DNA from: Isoetes taiwanensis
Lineage: Eukaryota > Streptophyta > Lycopodiopsida > Isoetales > Isoetaceae
Length of the DNA: 64,000 nt
Assembly (NCBI GenBank): GCA_021234155.1
Contig: JAJEKV010000017.1
Coordinates: 61,152 to 125,151 of the forward strand
Reading direction: 5' to 3'
Shown here: positions 1 through 10,297 of the stretch, one piece after another
How positions within the stretch are numbered: position 1 is the first letter of the stretch
Layout of the letters: each line of letters starts with the position of its first letter
Made by a program: the position numbers and the translations under genes
The notes under the pieces: model-generated
Database searches by the model: none
The model's input: only the letters and a program-made list of their open reading frames with translations
What the model was told of the DNA's origin: nothing

Positions 1-930
1 TTTCAGCGACAACGTGGCCCTAACGGAACACGGAGGTGGCCATAAAGGTGCATTTCGGGATTGAGACTAATGGGACTCATCACATTTACGGAAGGCGAGT
101 TCCAATTTATCCAAATGGTCAGCAATGGGCTGTAGGGCAAGAGAAGTCATCTTGAAAAATTTGTAAGAAGGGATTTTCCTTCATGAAATCATGAAAAACT
201 GAGAGCATGATGCGTTGAAACGTGGATGGAGAGTTTGATAAGCCAAAAGGAACTACCTTATAGGCAAAAGTGCCCCACGGGGTGGTGAAGGTAGTCTTGA
301 GTTGATCAGATTCTTTGATTGAGATCTGATTGTAGCCAGAAAAACCATCCATGAAGGAGTACATCTCATGTCAAACAACCTCTTCGAACACAGTGCGTGA
401 AGGGAAGTGGAAAGTGATCACGCTCCGTGGCACGATTGAGTTCCGGTAGTCTCTGTGAGATGCGGATCTTACCATTGTGTTTGAGTGCAATGGCGATGGG
501 GCTCACCCATTCAGAATGTTTAACCTCATAGATCAAACCTTGCAGCAAGGAGTTTGTCAATTTCTGCCTTGACCGAATCACGGTAATTAGGGTTGAGCCG
601 TCTTTGTCGTTGCTAAAGCGGTCGTGCATCAGATTTGGTAGGAATGGTGAGTTCCCCAAGCTTTTGTTGATTCCCGAAGATCTACGTAGCTCAGTGAAAA
701 TGTGTTTGAACTTTTGAAGAGCTTGGCGGCCTGATTACGATAAGGGGCGGAAGATTTGCAACAATGCGGACGGTGATTGTTGCCCGTCCACGATCTCGAC
801 CCGAGGAGTCTAAATATGAGGTAGTACGCCTTACGTGTCTGGACAATATGAGCAACCCGGTTGAAGCATAACGGGATCGTGGCACTCTATGTGGTGAAAA
901 AGAGGTTCTTTGGGTTTCATCAGTGAGAGG
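1..930 (-). pseudogene. Ty3/gypsy retrotransposon pol, reverse transcriptase fragment
   Basis: On the minus strand the translation shows a Ty3/gypsy reverse transcriptase broken into several frames. At about 540-420 it reads EWVSPIAIALKHNGKIRIS followed by PELNRATERDHFPLPF. At 355-323 it reads FMDGFSGYNQI, and at 250-212 PFGLSNSPSTFQR. The catalytic box at about 157-143 reads FQDDF where the family has YxDDF. Farther upstream (about 720-690) ALQKFKHIFTEL-like sequence resembles the linker between protease and RT. The reading frame shifts at about 365 and again just after the catalytic box, so no full protein can be made. RNase H and integrase would lie left of the window. Neither an LTR nor a primer-binding site was found. 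This is a dead element fragment joined to the retro-insert at 1.25 kb. Confidence 0.85.
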
Positions 931-1248
931 TTGCTTCATGACAGCGTGGACATCGACAGGAGTTGCAGGAGGTTCAGCATCTAAAAAGTGATCAACACGT
1001 TGGATTCTATTGCAAGGAGGTCAAGCAAAGCAGCCACAGCCTGGTCCTGATCAAGAGTCATTTCTCCCCAAGGATCAGCATATTCGGGGTAGGATGACAG
1101 AGGCAGACTCGCAGTTGGAGCCTGAACTTGATAGATATTCTGAGCTTCCTCAGAATCTGTGTCTGAGAGAGAGGGTTCAGCATGTTCAGCAGAAATGATC
1201 TTGCCTATTTCCAAGTCCATGGTGGCATTGAGGTGACCATAAAAAAAT
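931..1248. other. Unassigned sequence between gypsy fragment and retro-insert
   Basis: A 114-residue minus-strand frame (1,325-981) crosses this stretch. Its middle part is acidic (SLSDTDSEE) and Q/A/L-rich. It could be upstream gag-pol sequence of the neighbouring gypsy fragment, but no diagnostic motif such as a CCHC knuckle or a protease DSG/DTG is visible. I do not assign a function. Confidence 0.4.
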
Positions 1249-2378
1249 GTTTTGGATGCAAGATGTTTTGATTTTATTAAACATAAAAAAAAGAGGTACA
1301 CGACCTTATTGGAGTGGCTCCACAATAGGCCAGATATTCAAATACAAGCACAATGGTCTACCCAATAGTCCGAGACAGAGGATCCAAGGATAAGTACCAT
1401 TCCTTTCAGCTGGAGGGAAGGTGGAGATTACTCGATGGTCCAAAGTTAAAGCCATCTGAAGCTCATACCCGCAAGATCCAGACAGGTGAAGAGCACCAAG
1501 GAGCAAATATCATCCTGCGCGTTAACTTGGCATGGACCATCTTGCTACCAGCTATACTACAAGTGACTCTCCCTTCCATTACTGTACTATGGGATGTATG
1601 CACCTTCTTCAAGCAAAGTAGCAAATTACACAAACCTGCCCCGGGGGGGTGTCCACTCGCTCTCAAATCTTTGCTTCACTTTTGCATAGACTTCAACCGG
1701 GGAAGATCAACTCACTTAAGGCTCAGGTTGGGTTCCCCTTGGAGCCCAAAGGGACATGGCTCGATGAGTGAGCAAGCTGAAAAGAAATATGGTCTCCGCC
1801 CAAGACTTCCTCCTTTAATCTCCTCCTTTCGCCCATACCATCCTGTCATGAGTTATCCTTCAATCCTAATCTCCCCTAGGCTGGGAAGGGGAAGGACTTG
1901 ATTTTACGCCTACCAAGAAAAGGTGATCGGGCCAGCAGACTGCCTACCAAAAGCGAAGCAACCCACAATGAGTGCGGGCCTTCCCCTCTTTTGCAAGGAG
2001 TGCAGCATTTACCACGGCTTCCTATTATAGCTTTAACCTTTGCAAAGGCCTAAAAATAGGACAAGATTACCTCGGGGGCGACCCACGGCTAGGCCTCAAG
2101 AACTTCGAGAGAGATAGGCGGGCCTCGGATGATGTCCGGGATCTCGGAGAAGATGGGCAAAGTTTAAATGCGCACCCGGATCAAAGGCGCCCAGCCACCA
2201 GAGCTCTTGCCACAACCTAAATCTGGAAAACAAATCAAGAGGTTGGCTAGCAGCAGGCCTGGCCGCCCAGGCCCTTCCAGCCATGATTCTGAAGAGGTCT
2301 GCAAGGGAACGGGCTGCCGCCGCCATAGGCGGCTGCCCTAAGCCGCTCGAACCCTAAACGCCATCGGCTTCCAGGTAG
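1249..2378 (-). mobile_element. Retro-insert body, copy 1 (poly(A)-type, minus orientation)
   Basis: This stretch aligns by eye over its length with 26,344-27,513. Shared landmarks are the minus-strand AATAAA within the segment at 1,262-1,285, the block starting at 1,350 (tggtctacccaatagtccga), and the segment ending in tagatttcgag at 2,376-2,386. The right edge enters the tRNA-array unit at exactly the same target (atttcgag, 2,379-2,386) as copy 2. Unlike copy 2, no poly(A) run follows the 3' end. The sequence continues into gypsy-related DNA instead, so this copy was rearranged or re-invaded. Minus-strand frames of 66-76 codons exist, but copy 2 does not conserve them as one protein. It may be a non-autonomous LINE-like element or a processed transcript of unknown origin. 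Confidence 0.6.
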
Positions 2379-2423
2379 ATTTCGAGTGTTTCAAATATTA
2401 CCTGTTGTTCTATTATAGTATGT

Positions 2424-2494
2424 GCATAGCTGGTGTAGTGGTATCATAGTACCCTCCCACGGTATTGACCAGGGTTCGATTCCCTGGCTATGCA
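2424..2494 (+). tRNA. tRNA-Gly(CCC), array unit 1
   Basis: The gene is 71 nt. The 5' arm GCATAGC pairs with GCTATGC, followed by discriminator A. The anticodon loop is CTCCCAC, giving anticodon CCC. The T arm is CAGGG-TTCGATT-CCCTG. A C-to-T change leaves a G-T wobble at the top of the anticodon stem. Plant tRNA genes do not encode CCA, and none is present. A TTTTT tract lies 11 nt downstream. The fold looks functional; expression cannot be judged from sequence. Confidence 0.93.
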
Positions 2495-2504
2495 ACTGGT
2501 CTTC

Positions 2505-2509
2505 TTTTT
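2505..2509 (+). terminator. Pol III terminator of tRNA-Gly (unit 1)
   Basis: A run of five T residues begins 11 nt after the tRNA-Gly discriminator base, as expected for RNA polymerase III termination. The same cttctttttg context follows the tRNA-Gly in most other units. Confidence 0.75.
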
Positions 2510-2910
2510 GCAGAAGAAAATAGGGGGGAGGAAAATACTTCTATTATTTTATCTTTCTTGAAAATATGAGGCATCTTATCGTAAACTTGGTAAGAAAATC
2601 AATATGCAACCTCTCATATAGTCTCCACAAACAAGAAAAAAATCCATGGTTCAGTTCATGACTATTTAAGTGATAAGCAAAAGGCCATGTTTGCAAGTCA
2701 AGCTTAAATAATGCATGAAATTTGTTAAGTATATTGATAGTTCTTCAATGTCAATAGAAATAAGATCCTGCCATTCATACACAAATGTGATAAAGCAGTT
2801 TATTGCAATTACTGGCAAGACTTAATGTCGTAAATTCTCGTATACTTAAAGATTGGATAAATCCAATTTCTTTGGTAATCGTAGATATTTTTGTGATACG
2901 TTACTTATCA

Positions 2911-2940
2911 CAATAAACAATAATAGATAAATAAAGTATG
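2911..2940 (+). promoter_or_regulatory. A-rich leader with CAA motifs upstream of tRNA-Arg
   Basis: An A/T-rich stretch containing caataaacaataatagataa lies 17-46 bp before the tRNA-Arg 5' end and is conserved in every unit. Plant nuclear tRNA genes typically have an AT-rich TATA-like region and CAA motifs just upstream that aid Pol III initiation. The role here is inferred from that knowledge. Confidence 0.5.
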
Positions 2941-2956
2941 AACTTGGATGTCTTCT

Positions 2957-3029
2957 GACTTCATGGCCCAATGGATAAGGCGCCAGTCTACGAAACTGGA
3001 GATTCCAGGTTCGACCCCTGGTGAAGTCG
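2957..3029 (+). tRNA. tRNA-Arg(ACG), array unit 1
   Basis: The gene is 73 nt. GACTTCA pairs with TGAAGTC, followed by discriminator G. The anticodon arm is CCAGT-CTACGAA-ACTGG, giving anticodon ACG, which is normally edited to ICG. The T arm is CCAGG-TTCGACC-CCTGG. All stems are fully paired. An oligo-T terminator (TTTT) follows at 3,044-3,047. Confidence 0.95.
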
Positions 3030-3043
3030 CCTTGGGATATTGA

Positions 3044-3047
3044 TTTT
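3044..3047 (+). terminator. Pol III terminator of tRNA-Arg (unit 1)
   Basis: Four T residues lie 15 nt downstream of the tRNA-Arg discriminator base. The same position is kept in the other units (gatattgattttcaaa context), consistent with Pol III termination. Confidence 0.65.
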
Positions 3048-3372
3048 CAAATAGGTTACTGGATAGAGTTCAATTTATAGATTTTGAACGAACATTTGCT
3101 TTCTTCTATAGTTCCTTTATAGGTTACGAAACATAGTTCAACTTATAGACTTTGAACAAACATTTTGGTACATCTATACGAAACATAGTTCAACTTATAG
3201 ACTTTGAACAAACATTTTGGTACATCTATAGTTACTTCAGACCTGTTAATGATTGCTAGGAATTTCTGGCTTGATGGACACGACATTTTCTTATGTCATT
3301 TTCCTCGGGAGCTATTAATTAATATAATTGGACATCATGTCTTGCCCGACAAGGGCTTTCTTTATTAGCTCA

Positions 3373-5295
3373 CTAGTAAATGGTACCCAGCGTTGCTGGG
3401 CGTAAGTTGAGAGCTTGTAAATGTTTTGGGCTGCAGTGAGAAAAGCCCTATACCTTTCCCTTTCTGTTTCCTTTTCCCTTTTGCTCTATCCCGTATTTCA
3501 CTTTTTCTTATTTTCTATACACTTTTCTTTTTCTTTTCAGTTTTTTCCCGTTTTTCGCATGTGTTTCCTTATTTCCCCACCTCTTTCCTTCCTTTCCCTC
3601 TTCCCTTTTTCCAATAACCTTTTTCCCTTTCCTTTTCCTCCTTTCCCCACCCTTTCCTTCTTCTCCTTTTTCCATGCCCTTCTCCTTTTCCCTTCACCTT
3701 TTTCCATGCCTTCTCTTTTCCCCACCCTTTTTCCATGCCTTTCCTTTTCCTCAATCTTTTAGCCTTTCGCTTTTTTCCATGCCTATTTTCCCTTATCTTT
3801 TCCTCCATTTCCCAGCCTTTCACTCTTCCCTTTTTTGGATGCCCTTTTGTCCTCCCTTTTTCTTTTTCCCCTCCCGTTTCCCATGCCCTTTTTACCTTCC
3901 CTTTTTCCATCTCCTCACCCTTTCTCCCTTCCCTTTTTCCTTTTCCTATTTTTCTATGTTCCCTTTTTTTCTTCCCTTTTCCTATTTTCCTCTTTTCTTT
4001 TTTCCCGTGCCCTCTCCCCCTTTTCCCCTTTTTCCTCATTTTTTCTTTTCCATTTCTCTTCTCTTACGCCCTTTTTCCCTTCCCTTTTTTTTCACCCCTT
4101 TCTTCTTTCCATTTTTCCTGTGCTTTCCTTTTCCTCCTTTTCCCACCCTTTCCCACTTCTTTTTTTCCCGTGCGATTTTTTCTTCTTTTCCCCCTTCCTT
4201 TTTCTTTTCTCTTTTCCTTTTCCCATGTTTTCTTCCCCTTTTTCCTCTGCTCCCCCGCTTCCCTTCCCTTTTCCCTTTCCTAATGGATTTTTTTTTTTTT
4301 GTTTTTCTACTTTCCCGAACCTTTCCTCGTGCCCTTTTTCCTTCCTTTCCTTTTCCTTTTCCCTTTTCCCAAGCCTTTCCACATTTGTTTTCTTTTCTTA
4401 TTTTCCTATACTCATTTTCCTCTTTTCTCCACCCTTTCTCTCTTTCCCCTTTTTTTTGCCTTTTCTTTTTTCTATTTCTCTGCCATTTTCCTCTTCCCTT
4501 TTATCTCATGCCCTTCCCCCCTTCCTTTTTCTTGTTTCCCTTTTTCCCTTTTTTCTCATGCCTTTTTTTCAGGTTCCCTTTCCCCCTTTTCCCTTTCCTT
4601 TTTCTTTCTTCTCACTTTCCCTTATTTCTTCCTTTCTCCCCATCCTTTTCTTGTTCTCCCTTTTTCTCTCTTCCTCATTTTCCCAATCTTTTTTGCTTCC
4701 ATCCATCTTCCTCTCTCTCTTTTCCTTTTCCTTTTCCTTTTCCTTTTCCTTTTCCTTTTCCTTTTCCTTTTCCATTTTTCCCTTCCTTTTTCCTCTTTCT
4801 TCAACGCTTCTCTTTTTCTCCCTTTTCCCATGCCCTTTTTTTCTTCCATTTTCCATGCTTTTTTTCTCCTCCCTTTTCCCCTTTCTTCAATCTTTCCTTT
4901 TTCCTTTTTTTTTCCCGTGCCCTTTCCTCTTCCTTTTACCACTTTGTCTCGTCCCTTTTCCCTCGTGCCCTTCTTTATGTACACCTTTTCCCCTCCCTTT
5001 TTCTTCTTCTTTTTTTTCATTTTTTCATGCCTTTTTCTCTTCTCTTATCCCCACCCTTTTCCCTTTGCTTTTCTCCCTTTGCAAGTGCCTTTTTGCCCTT
5101 CACATTCTCTCTTGTCTCTTCCTTTTCCTTTGAACCTTTTTTCCCTTTACCCTTTCCCCCCTTAAGAGATCAAAGCACGTACCAATCATGGTGGTGGCTC
5201 TGTTTATGATGCAGAATTTCGGCTTGATGATCTCGACCATTCAAATTAGGGCTTGATCCAATCCAAGAATTACGGTATAACATTATAATATAAGA
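3373..5295 (-). mobile_element. Non-autonomous Helitron 1 with 1.7-kb polypurine tract
   Basis: Read on the minus strand, the element begins TCTTATATTATAATG (5,295 downward) and ends CTAG (3,376-3,373). A 3'-subterminal hairpin GCCCAGC-AAC-GCTGGG lies at 3,401-3,386. The host base before TC is A and the base after CTAG is T, the Helitron A|T target. The interrupted array unit reads gctca|ttcga, and uninterrupted units at about 7,533-7,550 contain the joined sequence, so both ends are fixed by empty sites. No Rep/helicase coding sequence is present. Most of the interior (3,449-5,162) is an almost pure purine tract on the element's sense strand, including a (CCTTTT)n run at about 4,713-4,772 on the plus strand. 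It is closely similar to the element at 34,663. Confidence 0.93.
3449..5162. repeat. Long polypyrimidine tract (plus strand) inside Helitron 1
   Basis: About 1.7 kb is almost only C and T on the plus strand, built from irregular CCCTTTTCC-like words with recurrent catgcc or gtgcc interruptions at a few tens of bp. Long F/S/L/P frames on plus and K/E/G/R frames on minus follow from this composition and are not genes. Such tracts can form intramolecular triplex (H-DNA); that is a general property, not something seen here. Confidence 0.95.
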
Positions 5296-5427
5296 TTCGA
5301 TAGCTTCTGATGATCAATTGGACTAACACAATTAGTGAATTATGAGCACGTGTGATAAATTATTTCGATTGTTTCAAACATTACCTGTTGTTCTATTATA
5401 TGGTTAACTTTATCACTAGCTTTATGT

Positions 5428-5518
5428 GCATAGCTGGTGTAGTGGTATCATAGTACCCTCCCACGGTACTGACCAGGAAAATACGGTACTGACCAGGGTT
5501 CGATTCCCTGGCTATGCA
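5428..5518 (+). pseudogene. tRNA-Gly(CCC) with 20-bp internal duplication, unit 2
   Basis: The gene body is 91 nt instead of 71. The sequence cggtactgaccagg occurs twice (5,464-5,477 and 5,484-5,497), separated by aaaata. The insertion lies between the anticodon and T arms. It does not match the position of a canonical tRNA intron (between nucleotides 37 and 38), so removal by tRNA splicing is unlikely. Both acceptor strands and the T arm remain intact. It could in principle still fold with a very long variable region, but I call it a pseudogene. Confidence 0.8.
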
Positions 5519-5963
5519 ACTGGTCTTCTTTTTGCAGAAGAAAATAGGGGGGAGGAAAATACTTCTTATTTTATCTTTCTTGAAAATATGAGGCATCTTA
5601 TCGTAAACTTGGTAAGAAAATCAATATGCAACCTCTCATATAGTCTCCACAAACAAGAAAATCAACGCAATTCAGTTCATGACTATTTAAGTGATAAGCA
5701 AAAGGCCATGTTTGCAAGTCAAGCTTAAATAATGCATGAAATTTGTTAAGTATATTGATAGTTCTTCAATGTTAATAGAAATAAGATCCTGCCATTCATA
5801 CACAAATGTGATAAAGCACTGGCAAGACTTAATGTCGTAAATTCTCGTATACCTAAAGATTGGATAAATCCAATTTCTTTGGTAATCGTAGATATTTTTG
5901 TGATCCGTTACTTATCACAATAAACAATAATAGATAAATAAAGTATGAACTTGGATGTCTTCT

Positions 5964-6037
5964 GACTTCATGGCCCAACGGATAAGGCGTGATCCACGGG
6001 TTAAACTAGAGATTCCAAGTTGGGACCTTGGTGAAGT
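5964..6037 (+). pseudogene. tRNA-Arg pseudogene, unit 2
   Basis: The 5' half (gacttcatggcccaacggat) is intact. The anticodon arm is replaced by gtgatccacgggttaaacta and no longer pairs or shows ACG. The T arm has become ccaag-ttgggac-cttgg and the 3' discriminator is lost. The flanks within a few bases on each side are nearly identical to those of intact units. Confidence 0.85.
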
Positions 6038-6507
6038 ATAGATTTTTGGGATATTGATTTTCAAATAGGTTACTGGATAGAGTTCAATTTATAGATTTTG
6101 AACGAACATTTGCTTTCTTCTATAGTTCCTTTATAGGTTACGAAATATAGTTCAACTTATAGACTTTGAACAAACTTTTTGGTACATCTATACGAAACAT
6201 AGTTCAACTTATAGACTTTGAACAAACATTTTGGTACATCTATAGTTACTTCAGACCTGTTAATGATTGCTAGGAATTTCTGGCTTGATGGACACGACAT
6301 TTTCTTATGTCATTTTCCTCGGGAGCTATTAATTAATATAATTGGACATCATGTCTTGCCCGACAAGGGCTTTCTTTATTAGCTCATTCGATTCAATTGG
6401 ACTAATACAATTAGTGAATTATGAGGACGTGTGATAAATTATTTCGAGTGTTTCAAACATTACCTGTTGTTCTATTATAGTGGTTAACTTTATCACTAGC
6501 TTTATGT

Positions 6508-6578
6508 GCATAGCTGGTGTAGTGGTATCATAGTACCCTCCCACGGTACTGACTAGGGTTCGATTCCCTGGCTATGTA
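6508..6578 (+). tRNA. tRNA-Gly(CCC), array unit 3
   Basis: The gene is 71 nt with anticodon loop CTCCCAC. Two changes weaken stems to wobble pairs: the first acceptor pair becomes G-T (3' end gctatgt) and the first T-stem pair becomes T-G (tagggttcg). The structure is otherwise normal and probably able to fold. Confidence 0.8.
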
Positions 6579-7038
6579 ACTGCTCTTCTTTTTGCAGAAG
6601 AAAATAGGGGGAGGAAAATACTTCTATTATTTTATCTTTCTTGAAAATATGAGGCATCGTAACGTAAACTTGGTAAGAAAATCAATATGCAACCTCTCAT
6701 ATAATCTCCACAAACAAGAAAATCAACGCAGTTCAGTTCATGACTATTTAAGTGATAAGCAAAAGGCCATGTTTGCAAGTCAAGCTTAAATAATGCATGA
6801 AATTTGTTAAGTATATTGATAGTTCTTCAATGTCAATAGAAATAAGATCCTGCCATTCATACACAAATGTGATAAAGCAGTTTATTGCAATTACTGGCAA
6901 GACTTAATGTCGTAAATTCTGGTATACTTAAAGATTGGATAAATCCAATTTCTTTGGTAATCGTAGATATTTTTGTGATACGTTACTTATCACAATAAAC
7001 AATAATAGATAAATAAAGTATGAACTTGGATGTCTTCT

Positions 7039-7109
7039 GACTTCATGGCCCAATGGATAAGGCGTGATCCTCTGGCCCGGAGATTCAGGTTCGACCCCTG
7101 GTGAAGTCG
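7039..7109 (+). pseudogene. tRNA-Arg pseudogene, unit 3
   Basis: Acceptor strands and T loop are intact. The anticodon arm reads gtgatcctctggcccgg instead of ccagtctacgaaactgg, and two further bases are missing (71 nt). No ACG anticodon remains. Confidence 0.85.
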
Positions 7110-7667
7110 CCTTGGGATATTGATTTTCAAATAGGTTACTGGATAGAGTTCAATTTATAGATTTTGAACGAACATTTGCTTTCTTCTATAGTTCCTTTAT
7201 AGGTTATGAACTATGAGGTTACTGGATAGAGTTCAATTTATAGATTTTGAACGAACATTTGCTTTCTTCTATAGTTCCTTTATAGGTTACGAAACATAGT
7301 TCAACTTATAGACTTTGAACAAACATTTTGGTACATCTATACGAAACATAGTTCAACTTATAGACTTTGAACAAACATTTTGGTACATCTATAGTTACTT
7401 CAGACCTGTTAATGATTGCTAGGAATTTCTGGCTTGATGGACACGACATTTTCTTATGTCATTTTCCTCGGGAGCTATTAATTAATATAATTGGACATCA
7501 TGTCTTGCCCGACAAGGGCTTTCTTTATTAGCTCATTCGATAGCTTCTGATGATCAATTGGACTAACACAATTAGTGAATTATGAGCACGTGTGATAAAT
7601 TATTTCGATTGTTTCAAACATTACCTGTTGTTCTATTATATGGTTAACTTTATCACTAGCTTTATGT

Positions 7668-7738
7668 GCATAGCTGGTGTAGTGGTATCATAGTACCCTC
7701 CCACGGTACTGACCAGGATTCGATTCCCTGGCTATGCA
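7668..7738 (+). tRNA. tRNA-Gly(CCC), array unit 4
   Basis: The gene is 71 nt with a complete acceptor stem and CCC anticodon. One G-to-A change (caggattcg) leaves an A-C mismatch at the base pair next to the T loop. It is probably still foldable, but a reduced-function copy is possible. Confidence 0.75.
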
Positions 7739-8183
7739 ACTGGTCTTCTTTTTGCGGAAGAAAATAGGGGGGAGGAAAATACTTCTTATTTTATCTTTCT
7801 TGAAAATATGAGGCATCTTATCGTAAACTTGGTAAGAAAATCAATATGCAACCTCTCATATAGTCTCCACAAACAAGAAAATCAACGCAATTCAGTTCAT
7901 GACTATTTAAGTGATAAGCAAAAGGCCATGTTTGCAAGTCAAGCTTAAATAATGCATGAAATTTGTTAAGTATATTGATAGTTCTTCAATGTTAATAGAA
8001 ATAAGATCCTGCCATTCATACACAAATGTGATAAAGCACTGGCAAGACTTAATGTCGTAAATTCTCGTATACCTAAAGATTGGATAAATCCAATTTCTTT
8101 GGTAATCGTAGATATTTTTGTGATCCGTTACTTATCACAATAAACAATAATAGATAAATAAAGTATGAACTTGGATGTCTTCT

Positions 8184-8256
8184 GACTTCATGGCCCAACG
8201 GATAAGGCGCCAGTCTACGAAACTGGAGATTCCAGGTTCGACCCCTGGTGAAGTCG
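8184..8256 (+). tRNA. tRNA-Arg(ACG), array unit 4
   Basis: The gene is 73 nt with all stems paired and anticodon ACG. It differs from the unit 1 gene by one base in the D arm (caacgg for caatgg). Confidence 0.93.
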
Positions 8257-8683
8257 CCTTGGGATATTGATTTTCAAATAGGTTACTGGATAGAGTTCAA
8301 TTTATAGATTTTGAACGAACATTTGCTTTCTTCTATAGTTCCTTTATAGGTTACGAAACATAGTTCAACTTATAGACTTTGAACAAACATTTTGGTACAT
8401 CTATACGAAACATAGTTCAACTTATAGACTTTGAACAAACATTTTGGTACATCTATAATGATTGCTAGGAATTTCTGGCTTGATGGACACGACATTTTCT
8501 TATTTCATTTTCCTCGGGAGCTATTAATTAATATAATTGGACATCATGTCTTGCCCGACAAGGGCTTTCTTTATTAGCTCATTCGATACCTTCTAATTAT
8601 CAATTGGACGAACACAATTTCGAGTGTTTCAAACATTACCTGTTGTTCTATTGTAGTGGTTAACTTTATTACTAGCTTTATGT

Positions 8684-8754
8684 GCATAGCTGGTGTAGTG
8701 GTATCATAGTACCCTCCCACGGTACTGACCAGGGTTCGATTCCCTGGCTATGCA
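8684..8754 (+). tRNA. tRNA-Gly(CCC), array unit 5
   Basis: The gene is 71 nt. Acceptor, anticodon (GTACC-CTCCCAC-GGTAC) and T arms are all fully paired. This is the cleanest tRNA-Gly copy, and a TTTTT terminator follows. Confidence 0.95.
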
Positions 8755-9181
8755 ACTGGTCTTCTTTTTGCAGAAGAAAATAGGGGGAGGAAAATACTTC
8801 TATTATTTTATCTTTCTTGAAAAATCAATATGCAACCTCTCATATAGTCTCCACAAACAAGAAAATCAACGCAGTTCAGTTCATGACTATTTAAGTGATA
8901 AGCAAAAGGCCATGTTTGCAAGTCAAGCTTAAATAATGCATGAAATTTGTTAAGTATATTGATAGTTCTTCAATGTCAATAGAAATAAGATCCTGCCATT
9001 CATACACAAATGTGATAAAGCAGTTTATTGCAATTACTGGCAAGACTTAATGTCGTAAATTCTCGTATACTTAAAGATTGGATAAATCCAATTTCTTTGG
9101 TAATCGTAGATATTTTTGTGATACGTTACTTATCACAATAAACAATAATAGATAAATAAAGTATGAACTTGGATGTCTTCT

Positions 9182-9254
9182 GACTTCATGGCCCAATGGA
9201 TAAGGCGCCAGTCTACGAAACTAGAGATTCCAAGTTCGACCCCTGGTAAAGTCG
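9182..9254 (+). pseudogene. tRNA-Arg(ACG), damaged copy, unit 5
   Basis: The anticodon loop CTACGAA is kept, but one mismatch occurs in each of the acceptor stem (taaagtc), the anticodon stem (actag) and the T stem (ccaag). Three broken pairs in three stems make function doubtful, though length and invariant bases are retained. Confidence 0.6.
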
Positions 9255-9718
9255 CCTTGGGATATTGATTTTCAAATAGGTTACTGGATAGAGTTCAATT
9301 TATAGATTTTGAACGAACATTTGCTTTCTTCTATAGTTCCTTTATAGGTTACGAAATATAGTTCAACTTATAGACTTTGAACAAACTTTTTGGTACATCT
9401 ATACGAAACATAGTTCAACTTATAGACTTTGAACAAACATTTTGGTACATCTATAGGTACTTCAGACCTGTTAATGATTGCTAGGAATTTCTGGCTTGAT
9501 GGACACGATATTTTCTTATGTCATTTTCCTCGGGAGCTATTAATTAATATAATTGGACATCATGTCTTGCCCGACAAGGGCTTTCTTTATTAGCTCATTC
9601 GATTCAATTGGACTAATACAATTAGTGAATTATGAGGACGTGTGATAAATTCTTTCGAGTGTTTCAAACATTACATGTTGTTCTATTATAGTGGTTAACT
9701 TTATCACTAGCTTTATGT

Positions 9719-9789
9719 GCATAGCTGGTGTAGTGGTATCATAGTACCCTCCCACGGTACTGACTAGGGTTCGATTCCCTGGCTATGCA
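9719..9789 (+). tRNA. tRNA-Gly(CCC), array unit 6
   Basis: The gene is 71 nt with a complete acceptor stem, CCC anticodon and one T-G wobble at the T-stem base. A TTTTT terminator lies just downstream. Confidence 0.92.
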
Positions 9790-10224
9790 ACTGGTCTTCT
9801 TTTTGCAGAAGAAAATAGGGGGAGGAAAATACTTCTATTATTTTATCTTTCTTGAAAATATGAGGCATCTTATCGTAAACTTGGTAAGAAAATCAATATG
9901 CAACCTCTCATATAGTCTCCACAAACAAGAAAATCAACGCAGTTCAGTTCATGACTATTTAAGTGATAAGCAAAAGGCCATGTTTGCAAGTCAAGCTTAA
10001 ATAATGCATGAAATTTGTTAAGTATATTGATAGTTCTTCAATGTCAATAGAAATAAGATCCTGCCATTCATACACAAATGTGATAAAGCAGTTTGGCAAG
10101 ACTTCTCGTATACTTAAAGATTGGATAAATCCAATTTCTTTGGTAATCGTAGATATTTTTGTGATACGTTACTTATCACAATAAACAATAATAGATAAAT
10201 AAAGTATGAACTTGGATGTCTTCT

Positions 10225-10297
10225 GACTTCATGGCCCAATGGATAAGGCGCCAGTCTACGAAACTGGAGATTCCAGGTTCGACCCCTGGTGAAGTCG
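10225..10297 (+). tRNA. tRNA-Arg(ACG), array unit 6
   Basis: The gene is 73 nt and identical in all stems and loops to the unit 1 copy, with anticodon ACG. Confidence 0.95.

Larger units (their letters stand above)
5361..6439 (+). repeat. Array unit 2
   Basis: This 1.08-kb unit shares private variants with unit 4 in its first half: tattatatgg, a 15-nt form of the acttctt...ttatc segment, gttaatagaa, gatccgtt and cccaacgg. In its second half it shares variants with unit 5: gaaatatag and caaactttttgg. Both tRNA genes are damaged. Confidence 0.9.
6440..7600 (+). repeat. Array unit 3
   Basis: This 1.16-kb unit carries the 83-bp internal duplication beginning near 7,204. It shares the gactagggttcg variant and the preceding gaattatgaggacg boundary with unit 6, so units 2-3 and 5-6 look like copies of one two-unit block. 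Confidence 0.88.
7601..8616 (+). repeat. Array unit 4
   Basis: This 1.02-kb unit has a first half matching unit 2 variant for variant. It lacks the atagttacttcagacctgtt segment near 8,457 found in most units. It holds one tRNA-Gly with a T-stem mismatch and one intact tRNA-Arg. Confidence 0.9.
8617..9650 (+). repeat. Array unit 5
   Basis: This 1.03-kb unit lacks part of the segment just downstream of tRNA-Gly: the gaggcatcttatcgtaaact stretch is deleted at about 8,820. It ends with the same gaaatatag and caaactttttgg variants as unit 2. Confidence 0.9.

Noticed and set aside
3421-5209. Open frames up to 511 codons (F/S/P/L-rich on plus, K/E/G/R-rich on minus); the same at 11,356-13,025, 34,708-36,577 and 63,373-63,666
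   Set aside because: They follow from an almost two-letter CT or GA tract that lacks stop codons. All frames are open at once and no domain is present.
5428-5518. Intron-containing tRNA-Gly
   Set aside because: The extra 20 bp is a direct duplication placed 3' of the anticodon stem, not between positions 37 and 38.
6592-10000. A recurring 60-71-codon frame beginning MQLVFFLQKKIGGG downstream of tRNA-Gly in several units
   Set aside because: Its start lies at the 3' end of the tRNA, and units differ by 1- and 2-bp indels that change the frame. Conservation is explained by the array.
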